A stretch of DNA of 64,000 nucleotides from positions 1-64,000 of the forward strand of contig JAJJXM010000078.1 of NCBI GenBank assembly GCA_024516155.1. Direction: 5' to 3'. The notes below the pieces were generated by a model. The model did no database searches. It worked only from the letters and a program-made list of their open reading frames with translations, and was not told the DNA's origin. The translations under genes were made by a program, and so were the position numbers. Positions 1 through 10,070 of this stretch are shown piece by piece; within the stretch, counting starts at the first letter, position 1, and each line of letters begins with the position of its first letter. Source of the stretch: Pyronema omphalodes (Eukaryota > Ascomycota > Pezizomycetes > Pezizales > Pyronemataceae).

Positions 1-1196
1 TAGTCACCCTTCCATTTCACGAGGTACTGCAAGCGACCTCGTCTAACCCGGCTGTCAAGGATTTCGTCGACGAACCATTCCTCTTCACCATCAACAACAA
101 CAGGCAGGGGAGGCGGTAGTATTTGTCCAGGCAAAGGATCCGACTGGGCAGGGTTGAGTAGTGATACTGGAAATGTCCGGTGATGGTTCATGGTGCCGGG
201 AATATCAAGTTCGTATGCATGTGTGCCAATGGCTCTGACAACACGATACGGGCCGAGGTGCTTGTTTTCCAACTTCCGTGATGGGCGTTCGGTGCGCAGG
301 TTGCGAGCGTCTAACCAGACAAGATCGTTGGGTTTAAACAGAGGGGCTGGTACACGTGACCGGTCAGCCGCTTCTGTATATCGTGCCTGGGCGTACTTCA
401 TTTCCGATCGCAGAACGTCATGAATGTGTGACATTCTTTCTGCTACTAGTTTAGCGTTGACTTCATCTGGGTTATCGGTTCTGATATTGAGTTTGAAGGA
501 GCACTTCGGGTGCCTGCCGTAGATCGCAAAGAACGGGGAGAGGGTAGTCGTATCGGATACTTGGTTGTTTGCTGCAAACTCTGCTAGGGACAAGTACTTT
601 TTCCAGTCGTCCTGTAGGTAGGAGACGTAAGCTCGCAGATACTGTTCAGTGACGGCGTTTATGCGTTCTGTTTGACCGTCTGTCTGGGGGTGGAATGCTG
701 TGCTTGTTGCCGTTTCGATGCCCAGACAGGATGCAAGATATTTCCAGAAGTTGGCGATGAACTGTGGTCCTCGATCGGAGATAAGCACATCTGGCAGGCC
801 ATGCAATCGGAAAATGTTATCCACGAAGAGCTGAGCAAACGCTTGAGCTGTGATGGTCGTATGGCAAGGGATCAAGTGCCGTTGCTTCGTCAGTCGACAT
901 ACAACTGCACAAATTGCATCGTATCCATCGGATGGAGGAAGGCCAGTGATGAAGTCTACCGAAACGCTTTGCCAAGGTTGATGTGGGACGGGCAGAGGTT
1001 TGAGGGTACCAAAGGGAGCGTGTCTTGTGGCTTTAGTACGTTTGCAGGTATGACAATTGCGTACAAACCGTTCGACATCAGTCCGCATTGATGGCCAGTA
1101 GTAGTTCCTGGAGAGAAGTTCGTAGGTCTTGGCGCGTCCTGGATGTCCCATGGTAGGGGGGTCGTGGTGATCTTGGATGAGGAGGAGTCGGAGAGC
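1..1196 (-). CDS. Element D pol, integrase and chromodomain part (partial at window edge)
   Basis: About 398 codons are open on the minus strand from 1196 to the window edge. They begin with the integrase zinc finger (HHDPPTMGHP, then NCHTCKRTK) and continue through the core with VDFITGLP, ISDRGPQF and TDGQTERINA, which carry the D,D,E residues. The end is EEEWFVDEILDSR and LQYLVKWKGD, the start of a chromodomain. The reading continues directly from the RNase H part at 10071, across solo LTR A. No start codon belongs to this piece. It is the best preserved part of D, yet the element upstream is disrupted, so it is not expressed as a whole polyprotein. Confidence 0.85.
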
Positions 1197-1201
1197 ATCA
1201 T
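1197..1201. repeat. Target-site duplication of solo LTR A, left copy (ATCAT)
   Basis: ATCAT directly precedes TGTCACACCC and recurs at 10066-10070 directly after the LTR end. Both copies lie in D pol. Confidence 0.85.
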
Positions 1202-1331
1202 TGTCACACCCTATATTGTGTGAGTATAGAATAGGTAACATGTATAACATTTAGAGAACATGGCAAACTCGACAGGAGAATGAATAATAAGGTTAGTATC
1301 CCGGGCCGGAACCCCCCTGAGGAGCTCCAGC
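1202..1331 (+). repeat. Solo LTR A, first part (J family)
   Basis: The first 130 bp of an LTR that begins TGTCACACCCT and matches the J LTRs (reverse complement near 19905-20032). It is interrupted after 1331 by element B and resumes at 8836. Together the two parts give about 1360 bp, against 1409 bp for the J LTRs, and they are more diverged than the J pair is from itself. No internal region of this copy remains, so it is a solo LTR left by LTR-LTR recombination. Confidence 0.85.
1327..1331. repeat. Target-site duplication of element B, left copy (CCAGC)
   Basis: CCAGC at 1327-1331 is repeated at 8831-8835, flanking element B exactly. Confidence 0.9.
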
Positions 1332-2335
1332 TGTTAAGGGCGCCACGCAGATATCGATATCTGAGGTAGGCGACACACAAAGGTACGTCTATTCTTTCGT
1401 TGGTACCTATCGAGGTAGGCTGGCTGTTTTCTTGGTAGCGTGGCCGGTTGGGAGGGGGAAGTGATAGGTGGTGATGGAAGGGGTTAGGGTTGGAGGCTCT
1501 GGGGTTTTGCGTGATCTCGTTCAGCACACGGACAGACAATCTTGGAGTGGTCAAAGTAAGTTGGGGTGAAAGGTAATTGATTGCGTGAAGACTAACTACA
1601 GCGTTCCTCCCTTCTCCTTATATACATTAATCTCCTCCTTTTCCTCGTAACCCGAGGGGCTCATGCCCAGCAGTCCGACCCCCGGAGCTTCCCATAATTC
1701 CCGTAAGTCTTCACGCCCCTTTGTTTCCCATACTAACTAACTAACTAATAATAATAATTACAAACATATACCTGCTAAATAATCGCGTATCCTTTTTCTG
1801 GTTTCTTCCTATTTCTCCTCGCCTTCCGAAACGCGCGCCTCGCTTTCCTAATCCTACGCGAGCTCTCGCGCAGCTCCGTATTCGATCCACCTTCGCGCGT
1901 CACCTTCCCGTCGCTCCCTCCTCCGCTCCTTGCCGAAACTTCTCCCGTCTCTTTTCCCCAGCTCGGCCGAGCTCCACCGAGCTCCACCGAGCTCCACCGA
2001 GCTGTGTTACCTTCCTCGCCGTATCCTCCAGAGCTCTCCATAGCTCACCGAAGCTGTACCGAAGCTTCGCCGAGCTCCGTCCTGCTTCATCTCGCTTTCC
2101 TTCGTCCCACCTCGTTCCACCTCTTCCCCGACGACCTTCTTGTTCCTTTTTCCTCCTTGACCCCGCGACCTTCTTGTTCCTTTTTCCTCCTTGTCCCCCG
2201 TGGTCTTCTTGTTCCTTTGTTATTCTCGTCGTCCCGTGGTAGCCAAGTACCACACCGTTACCGTAATTCCCAACGCCCATGTGATTGCTGACGCAACCAT
2301 AGCTCCTATCAACATGTCATTGTTGATTCTTGACA
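1332..2335 (-). repeat. Element B 3' LTR
   Basis: 1004 bp. On the minus strand its first 116 nt encode the end of ORF3, including the membrane segment. A short run of repeated CTAA and TAA units lies at about 1733-1760. It is identical to 7827-8830 apart from one base I could see. Confidence 0.93.
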
Positions 2336-2996
2336 TTAGCCCCCTTTCCAGGGCCGAGGCTCCGACGAGGCTTCTTGGGTCTGATAGGTGAGTGGGTTCC
2401 TGAATTCGTCGGTGGTTGGGAATGGGTTGGGGACCCGGGGTTAGAGGATAGTAGGGTGACCGGGGCTCTGGTTCGGGAGGTCGTTCCGTATCGAGGGCCT
2501 GCGTTGGTTGAAGTTCCCTCTGAGAAGAGGATGCAGGGAGGTTGGGTTTTCTGGGTTCTTCTGGGTTGGGTAGCGTCGTGTGGGTTTCGTCGTAATTGGT
2601 GAGTTCGGGGATTCTCGTGGGGATTCGGCATCGTGAGGAGTGTTGGGTTAGGTTGACGAGGAATCCGCATTGATGGCAGATGCGTCTTCCTTGTTGCCAT
2701 CGTCGGCAGGCTTTTCGGGGGTTAAGTCGTTGGGTTCGGATGACTTCGTCGAGTTCGGGGGAATGCGTTTCACCACAGTAGCAGTGGTCCATCGGGTATC
2801 CGTTTTCTCCGGGAGGATTATAGGGGTTTTTCTGATTTTTTTGTTCTTGGTGAGTAGTACACTGGTCTTCGCGACAGAAGGTCCAGTGCAGGTTTTCGTG
2901 GGGTATATCGAAGAAAGGTAGGGGAAAGGTCAGATCGTGGTTCCGGACCATCGTCTCTTCCGAGGAGGTGTACTCCTGCGGGGAATCGTTTCTCAT
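2220..2996 (-). CDS. Element B ORF3: Cys/His-rich protein with C-terminal membrane segment
   Basis: 258 aa from ATG at 2996, two nt after the pol stop codon, so translation may be coupled to pol termination. I do not recognise the family. The N-terminal half carries conserved residues C41, C46, H49, C72, C74, H78, C97 and a CCHC finger C107-x2-C110-x8-H119-x3-C123. Residues about 135-205 are Pro-rich and look disordered. Residues about 229-251 (DMLIGAMVASAITW onward) are a hydrophobic membrane helix followed by a short basic tail. There is no signal peptide, so a tail-anchored topology fits. Codons from 2335 onward lie inside the 3' LTR. The ORF in C at 44419 has the same Cys/His spacing. The position after pol is that of env-like genes, but no homology to an envelope protein is claimed. 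Confidence 0.8.
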   Translation of the reverse strand: MRNDSPQEYTSSEETMVRNHDLTFPLPFFDIPHENLHWTFCREDQCTTHQEQKNQKNPYNPPGENGYPMDHCYCGETHSPELDEVIRTQRLNPRKACRRWQQGRRICHQCGFLVNLTQHSSRCRIPTRIPELTNYDETHTTLPNPEEPRKPNLPASSSQRELQPTQALDTERPPEPEPRSPYYPLTPGPQPIPNHRRIQEPTHLSDPRSLVGASALERGLMSRINNDMLIGAMVASAITWALGITVTVWYLATTGRRE

Positions 2997-2998
2997 TG

Positions 2999-5900
2999 CT
3001 AATTTTTTGGTGCTGGTTTTCGGGGGTATTTCCGGTGGAAGTCCTGGATGGCTTCTGGGGAGTTGTCGAAGTTGCCGGAGGGATACCAGGTCTTATCCTC
3101 GTCGTGGAATCCCTTCCACTTGACCTTATACTGTAGTTGTTTTCGGTAGTAACGGGAGTCAATTATTTCTTCGACTTCCCACTCTTGTTGTCCATCCACG
3201 ATGATCGCCGGAGGAGGAAGTTTGGTGTGTCCGGGGATGGGGGAATACTTTGTTGTGGTGGGTTCTAAGAGGGAGAGGTGAAAGACGGGGTGGATTTTTA
3301 CGCTGGGGGGAAGTTCGAGTTTATATGCTTTTGTTCCTATTTTTTCAAGGATGGTGTAGGGCCCTAAAAGTTTGTAGTCCAATTTATTCGAAGGGCGGGT
3401 TGTTTTTATGAACTTCCTTTTTAGCCATACCTTATCTCCTTTTCTCAAAATGGGGTCGGGTTTCCTTTTCCTATTTGCCTGTTCCGCTTGTTCTGCCTGT
3501 GCCCATTGTATTTCTGTACGTAGTTGATTTTGTAGATTATTTAAGGAGGTAACATAATCTGATACATCGGGGGTGGGGGTTTTTTCTGTACTAAGGTCCG
3601 GTTGAAATCTCGGCTGATATCCATAGTTTGCGTAGAACGGAGTAATTCCTAAGGTTTCGGATTTGGTATTGTTGTAACAAAACTCGGCGATAGGCAATAG
3701 TGTTTTCCAGTTATCTTGCTGGTAATTACAATATGCTCGTAAATATTGTTCCAGCGTAGCATTTGTTCTTTCTGTCTGCCCATCCGTTTCGGGATGAAAT
3801 GCTGTACTGAGGTTCCGAGTTGTTCCCATGGCTTCCATTATTTGTTTCCAAAATTTCGAGGTAAACAACGACCCTCGGTCGGATACGATACTGTTGGGGA
3901 GGCCATGGGCTCGTACTATGTGGGTGATAAATCCTTCGGCTAAGTCTTTCGGACCCATCGTGTCGTTGCATGCAACAAAGTGGGCCATCTTGGTGAGTCG
4001 ATCCACTATGACCCACAACGAATTACTTCCTTCCGTTTCAGGTAATCCGGTGATAAAGTCCATGGATATGGAGTCCCATGGTCTCGTTGGTAGTTGCAAT
4101 GGTTTGAGGAGTCCGAAGGGGGCATGGCGGATTGGTTTTATTCGTTTGCACGTATCACAGTTGTCTACGTACCTCTGTACGTATTGACGCTGTTGTGGCC
4201 AGTAGTATTTTCTGGAGAGGAGCTCAAGTGTTCGAGCTCGCCCTGGATGACCCGCGACGAGTGCGTCGTGGTGATCGTGGAGGATCTGCAGACGGAGTTC
4301 GTCATCTTGAGGTATCCAGATGCGTCCCTCGTATGTTAATAACCCGTTCCGTTCCTCGCACAGTCCTAGTGCTACCTTGTTATCTTGTCGTTCGCCGCTT
4401 CGTAATTTCTTCAGGACGTCTCTTATTTCTGGATCGGTCGTCATTTTTGTTTTTATTAGTTTTATTATATCCCCATCTTTTTTAATGTTTACTACCTCGG
4501 TGGTATTGACAACCAAAGTTTGTTCCGGGAGTAAAATGCGGTCCTTGTTTTGTCGATGTTTCGCCTCCCCTTCCCAGGGCGAGTCTCCTGACTCGCGGGA
4601 AAGGATGTCCGGTTTTCCAGCCAATTTGCCCGGTCTATACACGATGCGGAAGTCATAATTGGCAAGTACTTCTCCCCACCGTGCCTGGCGTAAATTGAGA
4701 TCTTTTTTTGTTTGCCAATACTCTAGGTTTTTGTGGTCTGTCAGTATTTTGATTTGTTGTTGGGTACTTTTGCAGTAAGTTGCCCATTTTTGTAGACTTT
4801 CCACAATTGCGAGCAATTCTTTGTCATGTATGTCATAATTTCGTTCGGCATCTTTTAACTTTCGGGAGAAGTATCCAAGTGGATGTAGCACACCGTCCGA
4901 GTCTGGTTGGGAGCAGACCGCACCGATAGCGTAATCGGATGCGTCTGTTTCTAGGGTAATGGGTTGGCTGGGTTCGAAATGGCGTAAGATGGGTTGGGTT
5001 ATCATGGCGAGTTTAATGTTGTCGAACGCTTGTTGTGCCGCATCGTCCCAGACAAAAGGTGTATCTTTTCGGATAAGTTTCGTGAGCGGTGTGGTAATTT
5101 TGCTGAAATCTCGTATGAACCTTCTATAGAAATTCGCAAAGCCAAGGAAGCTTTGGATTCCTTTTACGTTCGTTGGCTCTTTCCATTCTTTTACCGCTCT
5201 GACTTTTTCCGGGTCCATCGAGATTCCTTCTGGGGCGATGATGTATCCGAGGTATTCCGTTTTGTGTGTGTGAAATTCACACTTTGTTGCTTTTAGTTTG
5301 AGGCGTACGTCTTGGATTCGTGTTAGGATTAATCGTACATGGTCACGATGTTGTTGCAGATTGTCGGAGTAAATTAAAATATCATCTAGGTATGCGATAC
5401 AAAATATGTCGAGATAGTCGCTGAGTACTTCATTCATCCAACGCTGGAATGATGCCGGTGCATTGGTCAATCCGAAAGGCATTACTAGATATTCATAGAG
5501 ACCGTATTTCGTCCGAAAAGCGGTTTTCCATTCATCCCCCTTGGCTATCCGCAAGTTGTGATAGGCGTCTCTTACATCTAACTTGGTGTAAATCTTTGCT
5601 TTTGATAGTCGATCCAAGGCTTCTCCAATCAATGGGAGCGGAGTCCGGTCTTTGATGGTTATGGCATTAAGCCCCCGGTAGTCCACGCATAAGCGGAGCC
5701 CCCCGTCTTTCTTTTTTACAAAATGGATTGGGGCCCCCGCCGGGGAGGTTGAGCTTCTGATCCAACCCTTTTCCAAGCTACTATCGATATATTCTTTTAA
5801 TGCTTGAAGTCGGTTTTCGTCAAGGGCTCGCAATGGTTCGAACGGCGGTGATTTATTTTCAAGTAAGGGGATTTGGTGGTCTTGGCGTCGATGTGGCGGT

Positions 5901-6574
5901 AGGACGGTTTTGTTGTTGTCTCTGAACACTGCTAGATGGTCGTGATATTCCCGCGGTACGATTTTTTCTGGAGTTTGTTGTGCCGGGGAGGTGGCTTTCT
6001 CGGCGTCTTCCTTGTCCTCTGGTACGTTATTATAACGTTCGTTTGACTCATTTGTGAAGAATATCTCCTCGTACGCGGAAGAAAGTTCGCTCAGCGAGTC
6101 TTCCTGGTCCTCGTGGCTTTTGTTTCCTTTGCCTTGTGTTGTTTGTTGGTATTGTCGTATTGCTGCTTCTTCGGGAATAGTTCTGGCGTGTGGGGATTGT
6201 TCCAAGCAGTATTTTGCACATTTCTCGGAATCGAACGTTACTCTTCCTTCCTTCCAATCAATGTTTGGATTGTGCTTTTTTAACCATGGTAATCCCATTA
6301 TTATCGGTGAGTTTCCAATAGTGATGCAGTGGAGTTTTATGTCTTCGTGATGATTGTTGATGGTTAACTTAACGGTGGTGTCGTGGGTCACTGGCCCACT
6401 TGCAATTTCTCTTCCGTCAACTGTGAGGACTCTTCTTGGGATTATTTTTTTATTTAGGGGCAGTTTGATTTGGTACGCGTAATCTTGGTCAATGAAATTT
6501 TCTGTAGCCCCGCAGTCGACCATGGCGGTGGTATGATGTGTTTTGTTATTTTTTCCTTGAATAGTGACCTCCAA
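2999..6574 (-). CDS. pol: Element B pol polyprotein (protease, RT, RNase H, integrase, chromodomain)
   Basis: Numbering from 6574, the intact frame shows protease (VDCGATENF, residue ~18), RT with active site YLDD (~395), RNase H (LETDASDYAIG, ~540), an integrase zinc finger (HHDALVAGHP then CDTCKRIK), integrase core (MDFITGLPE, VSDRGSLF, TDGQTERTNA) and a C-terminal chromodomain (WEVEEIIDSRYYRKQLQYKV). The frame is open upstream to the gag end, without an ATG. It is in the -1 frame relative to gag, so it should be made as a Gag-Pol fusion by a slip at GGGAAAA near the gag stop. All catalytic residues I checked are present. Confidence 0.95.
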   Translation of the reverse strand: MEVTIQGKNNKTHHTTAMVDCGATENFIDQDYAYQIKLPLNKKIIPRRVLTVDGREIASGPVTHDTTVKLTINNHHEDIKLHCITIGNSPIIMGLPWLKKHNPNIDWKEGRVTFDSEKCAKYCLEQSPHARTIPEEAAIRQYQQTTQGKGNKSHEDQEDSLSELSSAYEEIFFTNESNERYNNVPEDKEDAEKATSPAQQTPEKIVPREYHDHLAVFRDNNKTVLPPHRRQDHQIPLLENKSPPFEPLRALDENRLQALKEYIDSSLEKGWIRSSTSPAGAPIHFVKKKDGGLRLCVDYRGLNAITIKDRTPLPLIGEALDRLSKAKIYTKLDVRDAYHNLRIAKGDEWKTAFRTKYGLYEYLVMPFGLTNAPASFQRWMNEVLSDYLDIFCIAYLDDILIYSDNLQQHRDHVRLILTRIQDVRLKLKATKCEFHTHKTEYLGYIIAPEGISMDPEKVRAVKEWKEPTNVKGIQSFLGFANFYRRFIRDFSKITTPLTKLIRKDTPFVWDDAAQQAFDNIKLAMITQPILRHFEPSQPITLETDASDYAIGAVCSQPDSDGVLHPLGYFSRKLKDAERNYDIHDKELLAIVESLQKWATYCKSTQQQIKILTDHKNLEYWQTKKDLNLRQARWGEVLANYDFRIVYRPGKLAGKPDILSRESGDSPWEGEAKHRQNKDRILLPEQTLVVNTTEVVNIKKDGDIIKLIKTKMTTDPEIRDVLKKLRSGERQDNKVALGLCEERNGLLTYEGRIWIPQDDELRLQILHDHHDALVAGHPGRARTLELLSRKYYWPQQRQYVQRYVDNCDTCKRIKPIRHAPFGLLKPLQLPTRPWDSISMDFITGLPETEGSNSLWVIVDRLTKMAHFVACNDTMGPKDLAEGFITHIVRAHGLPNSIVSDRGSLFTSKFWKQIMEAMGTTRNLSTAFHPETDGQTERTNATLEQYLRAYCNYQQDNWKTLLPIAEFCYNNTKSETLGITPFYANYGYQPRFQPDLSTEKTPTPDVSDYVTSLNNLQNQLRTEIQWAQAEQAEQANRKRKPDPILRKGDKVWLKRKFIKTTRPSNKLDYKLLGPYTILEKIGTKAYKLELPPSVKIHPVFHLSLLEPTTTKYSPIPGHTKLPPPAIIVDGQQEWEVEEIIDSRYYRKQLQYKVKWKGFHDEDKTWYPSGNFDNSPEAIQDFHRKYPRKPAPKN

Positions 6575-6681
6575 GATAATTTTTTCGTCACGTTGGTATC
6601 GTCCTATGCTTGATATTATGAGGGGGCGATCGGGGGGTTTTGGTTCGATGTTCTTTTTCCCCAGGAGCGGCGTCGGACTTC

Positions 6682-7758
6682 TTACTCCTGGGGATCCTCT
6701 TTTCCCGACTCGTCTTCTTGTGTCTCTTCGCTCAGCATTGCTTCAGCTGCACGGTAGGTTCTTCTCGGAGGATAAGGTTTTTTGTTAGGGCAGCGAGCGG
6801 AAAAATGTCCTGTCTTTCCGCAGTTGAAACACTCATTGTTTCGTCTTCTCTTTTCTTCTTCCATTCGGTCTTTTCCTCTTGTTCTTCGGGTTGCATCTAA
6901 TTCCATCGGTGTAGGGTCGGACATGTGGTTTTCATACGTGCGGGGGTGGCTGACATGGGTATCACGGAATTCCCGGTAGTATTGGTTGTCGTTTCGAGTT
7001 CGAAGGGTTCGGAAATTGAACAATGTATTGTCGAGGGCAATAGATTTGTTTACGTAGTCCGTGATATTGCGTGGTCTGTCATCTAACAGGGCGAGTTGTC
7101 GTTGTACTTCCATGTTCAACCCGTCATGGAACTGATCAATATACATTGAGTCGTTATAATCCAAATCCGCCATTAGTCTTTGGAAATCGGCCCAATAGGC
7201 AGCAGCAGAGCGGTTTCCTTGCTTAATGTTTTTGAATTTTCGTCGTGCTACTTCCTTGCTATCGGCTTCTCCGAAGGCTCTACCAATAGCTGTCTTGAAA
7301 TCTTTCCAGGTTTCATACTTACTTACGCCCTCCTCTTTCATTGATGGTTCGATCCATGCCCAGGCGTTTCCCCTACACCTGGCACTGGCATAATTGACTT
7401 TTTTCGCATCCCTATCGAATTTGCTCGGTTCACAGTTGAACTTGAGCTCACATTGGATAAGGAACGCTCTTAACTTGGCTCTTTCGCCGTAATAGAGCTC
7501 GGGGTCTTCGATCTTAGGTTGACTAGACGGGGGAGGTTGATACAACTGTTGCAAAAGGGTTTGCAGTTGATCGGTCGTCATCTGGACGGGGGGAAGGGAG
7601 GCTCCCGAAGTTCCGTGAGGGGTCGTCATTCCGGAGTTATCTTCTTCGTTCGTTGTTGGGGACTGGGGTCTCGAAGGTTGTTCTGGCGTCACTGGGCTGG
7701 CTGGTCTGGCGTACTCGCTGATAGCTTCGCCGAGATCTTGTAACTGGAAGGGATCCAG
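6682..7758 (-). CDS. gag: Element B gag
   Basis: About 358 aa: a capsid-type retrotransposon gag domain (around ELYYGERAKLRAFLIQCELK) and one CCHC knuckle CFNCGKTGHFSARC near the C-terminus. No ATG lies between the 5' LTR and the conserved N-terminus. The likely start is CTG at 7758 in the context ACC-CTG-G, because the sequence from DPFQLQ onward is conserved with C, where the same position is GTG. The first in-frame ATG would drop about 45 conserved residues. The frame is open upstream to 7821. The end, TCG GGA AAA GAG, contains the frameshift heptamer. Confidence 0.85.
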   Translation of the reverse strand: MDPFQLQDLGEAISEYARPASPVTPEQPSRPQSPTTNEEDNSGMTTPHGTSGASLPPVQMTTDQLQTLLQQLYQPPPSSQPKIEDPELYYGERAKLRAFLIQCELKFNCEPSKFDRDAKKVNYASARCRGNAWAWIEPSMKEEGVSKYETWKDFKTAIGRAFGEADSKEVARRKFKNIKQGNRSAAAYWADFQRLMADLDYNDSMYIDQFHDGLNMEVQRQLALLDDRPRNITDYVNKSIALDNTLFNFRTLRTRNDNQYYREFRDTHVSHPRTYENHMSDPTPMELDATRRTRGKDRMEEEKRRRNNECFNCGKTGHFSARCPNKKPYPPRRTYRAAEAMLSEETQEDESGKEDPQE

Positions 7759-7815
7759 GGTTTTTTTTTTGTTTGGACGGTCGTTCGTTGGGTGTGTCGG
7801 GTACCTCGGGGGGAG

Positions 7816-7825
7816 ACGCAATCAA
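7816..7825 (-). promoter_or_regulatory. Element B primer site, complementary to LTR R region
   Basis: Just inside the 5' LTR the minus strand reads TTGATTGCGT. Its complement ACGCAATCAA occurs in the LTR at 8072-8081 (minus strand), 32 bp after the TATA box. This fits self-priming by the 5' end of the transcript, as known for Tf1, and there is no TGG-type tRNA site. Confidence 0.75.
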
Positions 7826-7826
7826 A

Positions 7827-8830
7827 TGTTAAGGGCGCCACGCAGATATCGATATCTGAGGTAGGCGACACACAAAGGTACGTCTATTCTTTCGTTGGTA
7901 CCTATCGAGGTAGGCTGGCTGTTTTCTTGGTAGCGTGGCCGGTTGGGAGGGGGAAGTGATAGGTGGTGATGGAAGGGGTTAGGGTTGGAGGCTCTGGGGT
8001 TTTGCGTGATCTCGTTCAGCACACGGACAGACAATCTTGGAGTGGTCAAAGTAAGTTGGGGTGAAAGGTAATTGATTGCGTGAAGACTAACTACAGCGTT
8101 CCTCCCTTCTCCTTATATACATTAATCTCCTCCTTTTCCTCGTAACCCGAGGGGCTCATGCCCAGCAGTCCGACCCCCGGAGCTTCCCATAATTCCCGTA
8201 AGTCTTCACGCCCCTTTGTTTCCCATACTAACTAACTAACTAATAATAATAATTACAAACATATACCTGCTAAATAATCGCGTATCCTTTTTCTGGTTTC
8301 TTCCTATTTCTCCTCGCCTTCCGAAACGCGCGCCTCGCTTTCCTAATCCTACGCGAGCTCTCGCGCAGCTCCGTATTCGATCCACCTTCGCGCGTCACCT
8401 TCCCGTCGCTCCCTCCTCCGCTCCTTGCCGAAACTTCTCCCGTCTCTTTTCCCCAGCTCGGCCGAGCTCCACCGAGCTCCACCGAGCTCCACCGAGCTGT
8501 GTTACCTTCCTCGCCGTATCCTCCGGAGCTCTCCATAGCTCACCGAAGCTGTACCGAAGCTTCGCCGAGCTCCGTCCTGCTTCATCTCGCTTTCCTTCGT
8601 CCCACCTCGTTCCACCTCTTCCCCGACGACCTTCTTGTTCCTTTTTCCTCCTTGACCCCGCGACCTTCTTGTTCCTTTTTCCTCCTTGTCCCCCGTGGTC
8701 TTCTTGTTCCTTTGTTATTCTCGTCGTCCCGTGGTAGCCAAGTACCACACCGTTACCGTAATTCCCAACGCCCATGTGATTGCTGACGCAACCATAGCTC
8801 CTATCAACATGTCATTGTTGATTCTTGACA
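7827..8830 (-). repeat. Element B 5' LTR
   Basis: 1004 bp, TG...CA in element orientation. It contains the promoter: TATATAA on the minus strand at 8113-8119, then the putative transcript start near 8081. Confidence 0.93.
8113..8119 (-). promoter_or_regulatory. Element B TATA box
   Basis: TATATAA on the minus strand (GTATATAAGG context), 32 bp upstream of the ACGCAATCAA segment that pairs with the primer site. Confidence 0.65.
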
Positions 8831-8835
8831 CCAGC
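8831..8835. repeat. Target-site duplication of element B, right copy (CCAGC)
   Basis: Matches 1327-1331. Confidence 0.9.
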
Positions 8836-10065
8836 TAGCCACGTCACGTGATTCGTGACTTTCCGAAAGGACCTCACGAGGATCCCGGCCCGAGGCGTCG
8901 CTACCTGTTATTCACTGTCAGTTTGGGAGGATCACAGATGGATGGGAACGAGGAACAACTTACCTCATGGGTGTCGACTTACCCATGAGAAAACTACAGA
9001 CGACGCTGATGGAGACAGAAGACGACGGCGAAAGGACACCTCCTTATACTTGAGGTTGTGTTCCACCAAGCACGGCTACCAGAGGGCTTGCAAGAGAAGG
9101 GAATTCTCAGGACAGTGCAAGGCAGACGAATAGGATCATCCGAGGTCTGAGTTGGGCGGATAGTCGGCCAAGGAACAAGGCAGAGTCTAGTCAGCCAACA
9201 GGAGTGGAGCTCAGGACAAGGGTCAAGATTGCGTTAGCATGAGACGACGTCCTGCAGCAAGGAACACCACTCAGGGAAACTGTTGGATGGAACTGATTTG
9301 ACGCGACCTTAGGCCAATGACTACCAACTGCAAGATAAGACGGCGTTTGCGTACACACCAGGGTGTGGCTGCGCGCAAGTGCGCGCAGGTGGGGCTGTTA
9401 TGACATCACACAGGAATGTGACGGGGCAGTGCACTCCGGTAAGGCATAGTCTGCCTTATGATGTCAGATTCCTTCACTCGCAATCGAGATTCTCTATGGA
9501 GATCTATGATCAAGACGACTCATAAGATATATGACTCACATGTCATTATCAGAGGAGTCATTGCATTATGCGCTCAAGTGGAGTCACCCTTCACTAGGCG
9601 CTTAACCCCAATACCTGATTGGAAAGTGTGGTAGCACGGCGAGGAATGTCAAGGATCAATCTGAAACGAGGGTCATCATGCAAGTGAGCAATTAATATAA
9701 TTGCGCATGCAGCATGATGCGAGCCATCAGCAGATTTGTCAAAGAATTGACTCACGTCTTATCTCCTAAGCTTAGTTTGGAAGTTGGTTCCCCTGGGAAG
9801 TCTGGGCGAACTTGTAGACGAAAGTCTATAAAAGACCCTAAGTCTTCCCACCGTCTCCTCTAGCATCAGCAACTTGATCTCTTGTTACGACATTACTATT
9901 CTACACCAAATACCTCAGGACGAGACCCTTAAGTTTATTCGGCCTGTGATCGATTAGTTGAACTTCCTAGCTCTTGGGAAAATCTATTAGTTATCTATCT
10001 TGCGAACGAAGCGTTAACTGATCGGATAAACCTCTGTATTGAAAGCCTCAATACCCAGGTTCACA
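8836..10065 (+). repeat. Solo LTR A, second part
   Basis: Continuation of the J-family LTR after element B, ending CCCAGGTTCACA. It contains a TATA-like CTATAAAAG near 9826 and the CCCTTAAGTTTATT segment near 9927 that corresponds to the putative primer region of J. The stretch carries no coding capacity that I can support. Confidence 0.85.
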
Positions 10066-10070
10066 ATCAT
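10066..10070. repeat. Target-site duplication of solo LTR A, right copy (ATCAT)
   Basis: Matches 1197-1201. The D pol reading crosses the site as VPDYD then ALRLLL. Confidence 0.85.

Larger units (their letters stand above)
1332..8830 (-). mobile_element. Element B: intact-looking Ty3/gypsy chromovirus with a third ORF
   Basis: A complete 7499-bp minus-strand element inserted in solo LTR A with TSD CCAGC. The two 1004-bp LTRs (1332-2335 and 7827-8830) begin TGTCAAG and end CTTAACA in element orientation; I found one difference between them (2030 A, 8525 G). Order in element direction: 5' LTR, self-primer site, gag, pol by -1 frameshift, ORF3, 3' LTR. All reading frames are open, so B is a strong candidate for a recently active element. 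It is the sister family of C. Confidence 0.95.

Noticed and set aside
1900..2280. 126-aa charged open frame in the B LTR (also at 8395-8775)
   Set aside because: It lies in LTR promoter sequence with repetitive GAGCTC/CTTCTTGTTCC units, overlaps the real ORF3 end on another frame, and is duplicated only because the LTR is.
2220..2996. Calling ORF3 a retroviral envelope
   Set aside because: No signal peptide, fusion motif or recognisable envelope similarity; only position and a C-terminal membrane segment are shared.
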